Shown: positions 7,701 through 9,389 of the stretch, piece by piece
How positions within the stretch are numbered: the first letter of the stretch is position 1
Layout: each line of letters opens with the position of its first letter
Source: an uncultured Muribaculaceae bacterium
GTDB lineage: Bacteria; Bacteroidota; Bacteroidia; Bacteroidales; Muribaculaceae
Reading direction: 5' to 3'
Length of the DNA: 9,389 nucleotides
Assembly: GCA_910576935.1 (NCBI GenBank)
Contig: CAJTKG010000056.1
Span: forward strand, 1 to 9,389
The notes under the pieces: generated by a model
The model's database searches: none
What the model saw: the letters and a program-made list of their open reading frames with translations, nothing else
What the model was told of the DNA's origin: nothing
Made by a program: the position numbers and the translations under genes

Positions 7701-8056
7701 GCACGCGGCGCATTGATCTCGGCCGACGGGCTACCGTCAGGACGTGTATTGTTAGGATAAGATGTTTTGAAATCTGTTATTTTATGTTTTCCGTCAAATG
7801 CGTCAGTCTTGACGATATTACCGCCTTTATCATAGAAGAGCATCCATAACTCCTTTATGTCACGCACGGCGTTGCCGTCGGCGCGGCTACGATCAAGAGC
7901 GGGTGTGAAATTCTCAAATAACAACCGGGCATCTATTCGGGTCTCACCGGGCTTGACACCACCTTCGAGACGAGGGAAATCATCCTCACAGGCAATAAGG
8001 CCAAGCAAAAAGACTATGGCCGATAAAATCTTTATTGTCAGTCTGTGTTTCATCAT
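4718..8056 (-). CDS. Large fimbrial tip-adhesin-like lipoprotein (DUF4906-like with C-terminal FISUMP/lectin-like module)
   Basis: This 1112-residue surface protein is the probable distal subunit of a type V pilus. A lipoprotein signal peptide ends in LIAC, with C23 as the lipidation site; the following E-D-D resembles the Bacteroidetes lipoprotein export signal. R58-A59 (DRSRADG) is a plausible site for the Arg-specific processing known for type V pilins. Residues about 60-430 form the DUF4906-like fimbrillin part (IKELWMLFYDKGG, LTVPNGIYRIYAVAN, then RNHHYKLTLNFNGW and DFHIDY near 401-423). A middle region (about 440-795) seems to hold Ig-like or BACON-like strands (CIIRVDYHN, IFVRQGY). The C-terminal part (about 797-1112) has the FISUMP/C-type-lectin-like pattern: MRGTFVYNS, FFPIGHSGYG, LRYSCGRG, FFWDLYRRQGAIYW, WDFNYHTFDFFPI and the final DACFIRCVE. 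The start overlaps the upstream stop as ATGA, implying translational coupling; a second ATG follows at once. The ligand is unknown. Family names are from memory and were not searched. Confidence 0.8.
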   Translation of the reverse strand: MMKHRLTIKILSAIVFLLGLIACEDDFPRLEGGVKPGETRIDARLLFENFTPALDRSRADGNAVRDIKELWMLFYDKGGNIVKTDAFDGKHKITDFKTSYPNNTRPDGSPSAEINAPRAEYSLTVPNGIYRIYAVANRDLTDDDVSTVDKLKAIRLVWDSDLSKNCEMLGYFAPKTATAADGFDAPETRIEGGSMTIHAWVKRAASKLTIAYNGRNLKEGVYIYIKRATIKDIPNNCALGIDNRPDEAGELIDGESLKYYAGDKEPTNHDYNASYPARVAKGNALQILGMGDKGPQHFSDVDSCHFQATEALFFYENRQPDGVLNTESDKRQDVTGANSSVSYPGGVNPGNEAWKDARPYGTYVEIEAYYVSLNFDNPSSGDIIYRFMLGKDEKTSYDVERNHHYKLTLNFNGWANDVDFHIDYKEEDPGPEMPNPYYISYLYNQDMYYPYKVNAGSSWEVEWVEAEIVENHWYPSNAISGNYGSVNTPHVYYSDDDVVKKEKGYSPDNKNDDGQEWNGFLSLRKTGNLVVTGSNTSYTGGDNRDYYYNHKRHLRRYTIAEHIKDYDKEERIIDNDFTCPDQSHQALQKGDIYIIKKIHDEDDSKKDVYLLQIPMYTRAKNLIKSTGYTGNNPFVAYQRKAIVKFTGQFRSKADHDVKLTFGPDFVEIIQDYRVVNPKGIYRSWNKTTPFQVTLKHLPKEEETTFSDMISEGVWRAYVIWGDKNMIKLDGKNAISEATAITGATGSKIDFRVTFNSQLTSKNDVKSCIIRVDYHNNSCHHLIFVRQGYAPIALVSGGRKWHSFNMRSAGTEVSDPCDEGSLFRRGYWKNPIDATSNNNDKPVWINVIPGDFKNHKNTPLRIAGTKNDRGEWTELKWEQIPSTTETGNFSTDSLPTKWDGSSKASIASMDDYTALYRAGVNGEISQGYGVLYNDNADHTMNTIDEAFGYVYDSDDPKVDKTSYGMRGTFVYNSGNGSYAGRSVFFPIGHSGYGHRKHGNGKHDEEAGMFAVLRYSCGRGKHYSNTTAIKDRPFFWDLYRRQGAIYWIDKKSDEVAASDGTFLFGSDGKGVIGWDFNYHTFDFFPITYSNIFSIDWGKPTTQNSSDACFIRCVE

Positions 8057-9225
8057 TTAGGATCAATACCGAAAATGGGGTCGAGTTTGACTTCGCCATA
8101 AGGCACGACATCGACAATAACTGTAAGATCAGAATTTTCATCTTTCTTGTCAATGGTAAACTTATAGTAATAATTTCGACATATGTCGAAAGGCGAGTTC
8201 ACAGCGACACCTTCGGGAGGATTTTGGTAATACTTGAAATCTATAAACTGCCGGTCAAAGTTGCTGTTTTTGAAACTGACAGAAATAAAAGAGTGGTCAA
8301 CGGCAAGTTCACCTGTAGCCGTTGTATTGGCATACTCCGGGATATATGCGAGATAATGGTTTTGATCAATACGCCTGAAAGGAAGATTTTCAGCCGCCGG
8401 CGTATTCACCGGGATTGACAGCCGGTCGACATAATCATTGTCGTAGTCGTTTTTGACATAATCGGCTTCGTCTTTGACTCCAATCGGGGCTCTCATGCCA
8501 CGCGTATTGTATCGCGAGAGTACACATGATGTCATCAGCCATTTGTCTGACGGACACTCGACTTCGATCTTGGCGTAAGCTCGCAACAGATGTATTCGCC
8601 CGAGTATGGCGAAATTTGAAGCGTCATATTCGACAGCAGGAAACGATTTGACACCGAAAAGGGGTATCGGGCGATTTTCAGACAGCTCCATGTCTGCGGA
8701 AATAAAGTCATAGACGGCTTCGGCCGAAGATATTATATCACTCAGGCTTGTGACGCCGGCAGTGAGGCTTTCTGCTGACGGATAGTTATGACGCCAGTTG
8801 GCGAGAACAAGAATTTTGATATTTTTGGCCTGAATATTTTCATTTGCATTAAATCGGCCTAATATCTGATATGTCTTTGACGACTGGGACGACTTGACAG
8901 GAAGAATCGATGTCACATCAAACATGCCTGCAAAAGTATCGTCGGTCGGATTTATAAGATAAAATCTGAAATCTCGACCGGGTATATCGATATAGTTCTC
9001 AAAACCATCTCCACGGTCGTAGTCGCCTTCAGGTGTAGCGCGTGTGGTGCGTTCATCCGAGTTGAAACTCTCGCCCACCTCAATCATAAAGCTGACTTCA
9101 GCTACAGACACGACCTCGGGGGTAGGATTATCGCCTCCCGAACTACATGCCGTAAGCAACCCGATATTGCACATAAGGGCCGCGAGCATCAGTTTCATGC
9201 TTGTTATATGATATGAAAGTTTCAT
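8053..9225 (-). CDS. Fimbrillin-like lipoprotein, accessory or anchor subunit of a type V pilus
   Basis: This 390-residue protein has a lipoprotein signal peptide ending in LLTAC, with C27 as the acylated residue. An in-frame ATG at codon 10 (plus 9196-9198) would give a more typical signal peptide and may be the true start. R62-A63 in RTTRATPEG resembles the Arg cleavage site of FimA/Mfa1-type pilins. Two-domain fimbrillin features follow: DFRFYLINP (about 85-95), IKILVLANW, IPLFGVKSF, IHLLRAYAKIEV, YLAYIPEY, a FDICRNYYYKFTI segment and a terminal strand LTVIVDVVPYGEVKLDP. Unlike the tip protein, C27 is followed by S-S-G-G-D with no acidic cluster. It lies between the stalk-type gene (93-97 bp upstream) and the tip adhesin (4-bp overlap). 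By position it may be FimC/FimD-like or FimB/Mfa2-like; the Arg site argues for a polymerised accessory subunit, but this is not settled. Confidence 0.75.
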   Translation of the reverse strand: MKLSYHITSMKLMLAALMCNIGLLTACSSGGDNPTPEVVSVAEVSFMIEVGESFNSDERTTRATPEGDYDRGDGFENYIDIPGRDFRFYLINPTDDTFAGMFDVTSILPVKSSQSSKTYQILGRFNANENIQAKNIKILVLANWRHNYPSAESLTAGVTSLSDIISSAEAVYDFISADMELSENRPIPLFGVKSFPAVEYDASNFAILGRIHLLRAYAKIEVECPSDKWLMTSCVLSRYNTRGMRAPIGVKDEADYVKNDYDNDYVDRLSIPVNTPAAENLPFRRIDQNHYLAYIPEYANTTATGELAVDHSFISVSFKNSNFDRQFIDFKYYQNPPEGVAVNSPFDICRNYYYKFTIDKKDENSDLTVIVDVVPYGEVKLDPIFGIDPK

Positions 9226-9318
9226 TGTTTGTTTTTATAGTCTATAGGGCTTGATCGGTATTATAGTGAATCAATTTAACTGCCGGATATCAATTATATG
9301 CTTTTTATTTTAATCGTA

Positions 9319-9389
9319 TCACAGATCTGCGTCCTGGAGGACGACCTGCCATGAGTTGATGTAGATGGTGGTGTTGATCCAGCGGTTGC
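9319..9389 (-). CDS. C-terminal end of a stalk-type fimbrillin (partial, cut by window edge)
   Basis: On the minus strand the last 22 codons of an open frame run into the window and end at a TGA (plus 9319-9321). The visible tail ends IYINSWQVVLQDADL. An amphipathic strand with Asn-x-Trp-x-Val-Val-x-Gln and a terminal Asp-Leu is characteristic of the C-terminus of FimA/Mfa1-like major fimbrillins, where it takes part in strand exchange between subunits. It lies 93 bp upstream of the 390-residue lipoprotein gene, on the same strand, with no clear promoter or terminator between them, so the three genes look like one operon. The assignment rests on a short tail plus context. Confidence 0.65.
   Translation of the reverse strand, partial: NRWINTTIYINSWQVVLQDADL

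Noticed and set aside
8035..8418. 127-residue plus-strand frame antisense to the 390-residue lipoprotein
   Set aside because: No domain, no promoter, and the opposite strand is clearly the coding one (signal peptide, conserved fimbrillin segments, coupled stop/start).
9236..9246. TATAGTCTATA near-palindrome just upstream of the 390-residue gene
   Set aside because: Short and A/T-rich with no partner repeat; not enough to call an operator or inversion site.
9226..9318. Possible promoter (TAAATTGA on the minus strand) in the gap before the 390-residue gene
   Set aside because: Poor match to TAnnTTTG and no TTTG at the expected distance; readthrough from the upstream stalk gene is simpler.

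Overview
The window looks like a chromosomal segment of a gut-type member of the Bacteroidales. Several signs point there. Promoters follow the Bacteroidetes pattern TTTG-N19/20-TAnnTTTG. Start codons lack Shine-Dalgarno sequences and sit behind A-rich leaders. The order rpsU - xerC - hpf is a known Bacteroidales arrangement, and the right half carries fimbrillin-type lipoproteins (type V pili). The family cannot be fixed from the sequence; Muribaculaceae or a relative is a guess.

Left edge (1-449): no protein gene. Read leftward, it holds two well-formed tandem promoters and a leader that resembles a Bacteroidetes rRNA operon leader. The rRNA genes would lie beyond position 1. A divergent rightward promoter (450-480) drives a long-form Xaa-Pro aminopeptidase (503-2281), followed after 50 bp by a gamma-carbonic-anhydrase-like hexapeptide-repeat protein (2332-2871).

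Middle (2901-4690): a textbook promoter, rpsU (ribosomal protein bS21), a probable second promoter, a XerC/XerD-type tyrosine recombinase with all six catalytic residues, and hpf (short hibernation factor), closed by a strong intrinsic terminator. Codons 11-21 of the recombinase gene contain a 14-bp hairpin followed by a T-rich stretch that looks like an intragenic terminator or attenuator.

Right half (4718-9389, all leftward): three genes of a type V pilus operon, convergent to the housekeeping genes. In transcription order they are the last 22 codons of a stalk-type fimbrillin (cut by the window edge), a 390-residue fimbrillin-like lipoprotein, and, overlapping it by 4 bp, a 1112-residue lipoprotein. 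The large protein has a DUF4906-like N-terminal half and a C-terminal module resembling FISUMP/C-type-lectin-like domains. It is the likely tip adhesin. Its lipidated cysteine is followed by an acidic cluster typical of surface-exported Bacteroidetes lipoproteins, and both complete proteins have an Arg-Ala site suited to the protease processing used in type V pilus assembly. The operon promoter and any anchor or regulator genes lie beyond position 9389.
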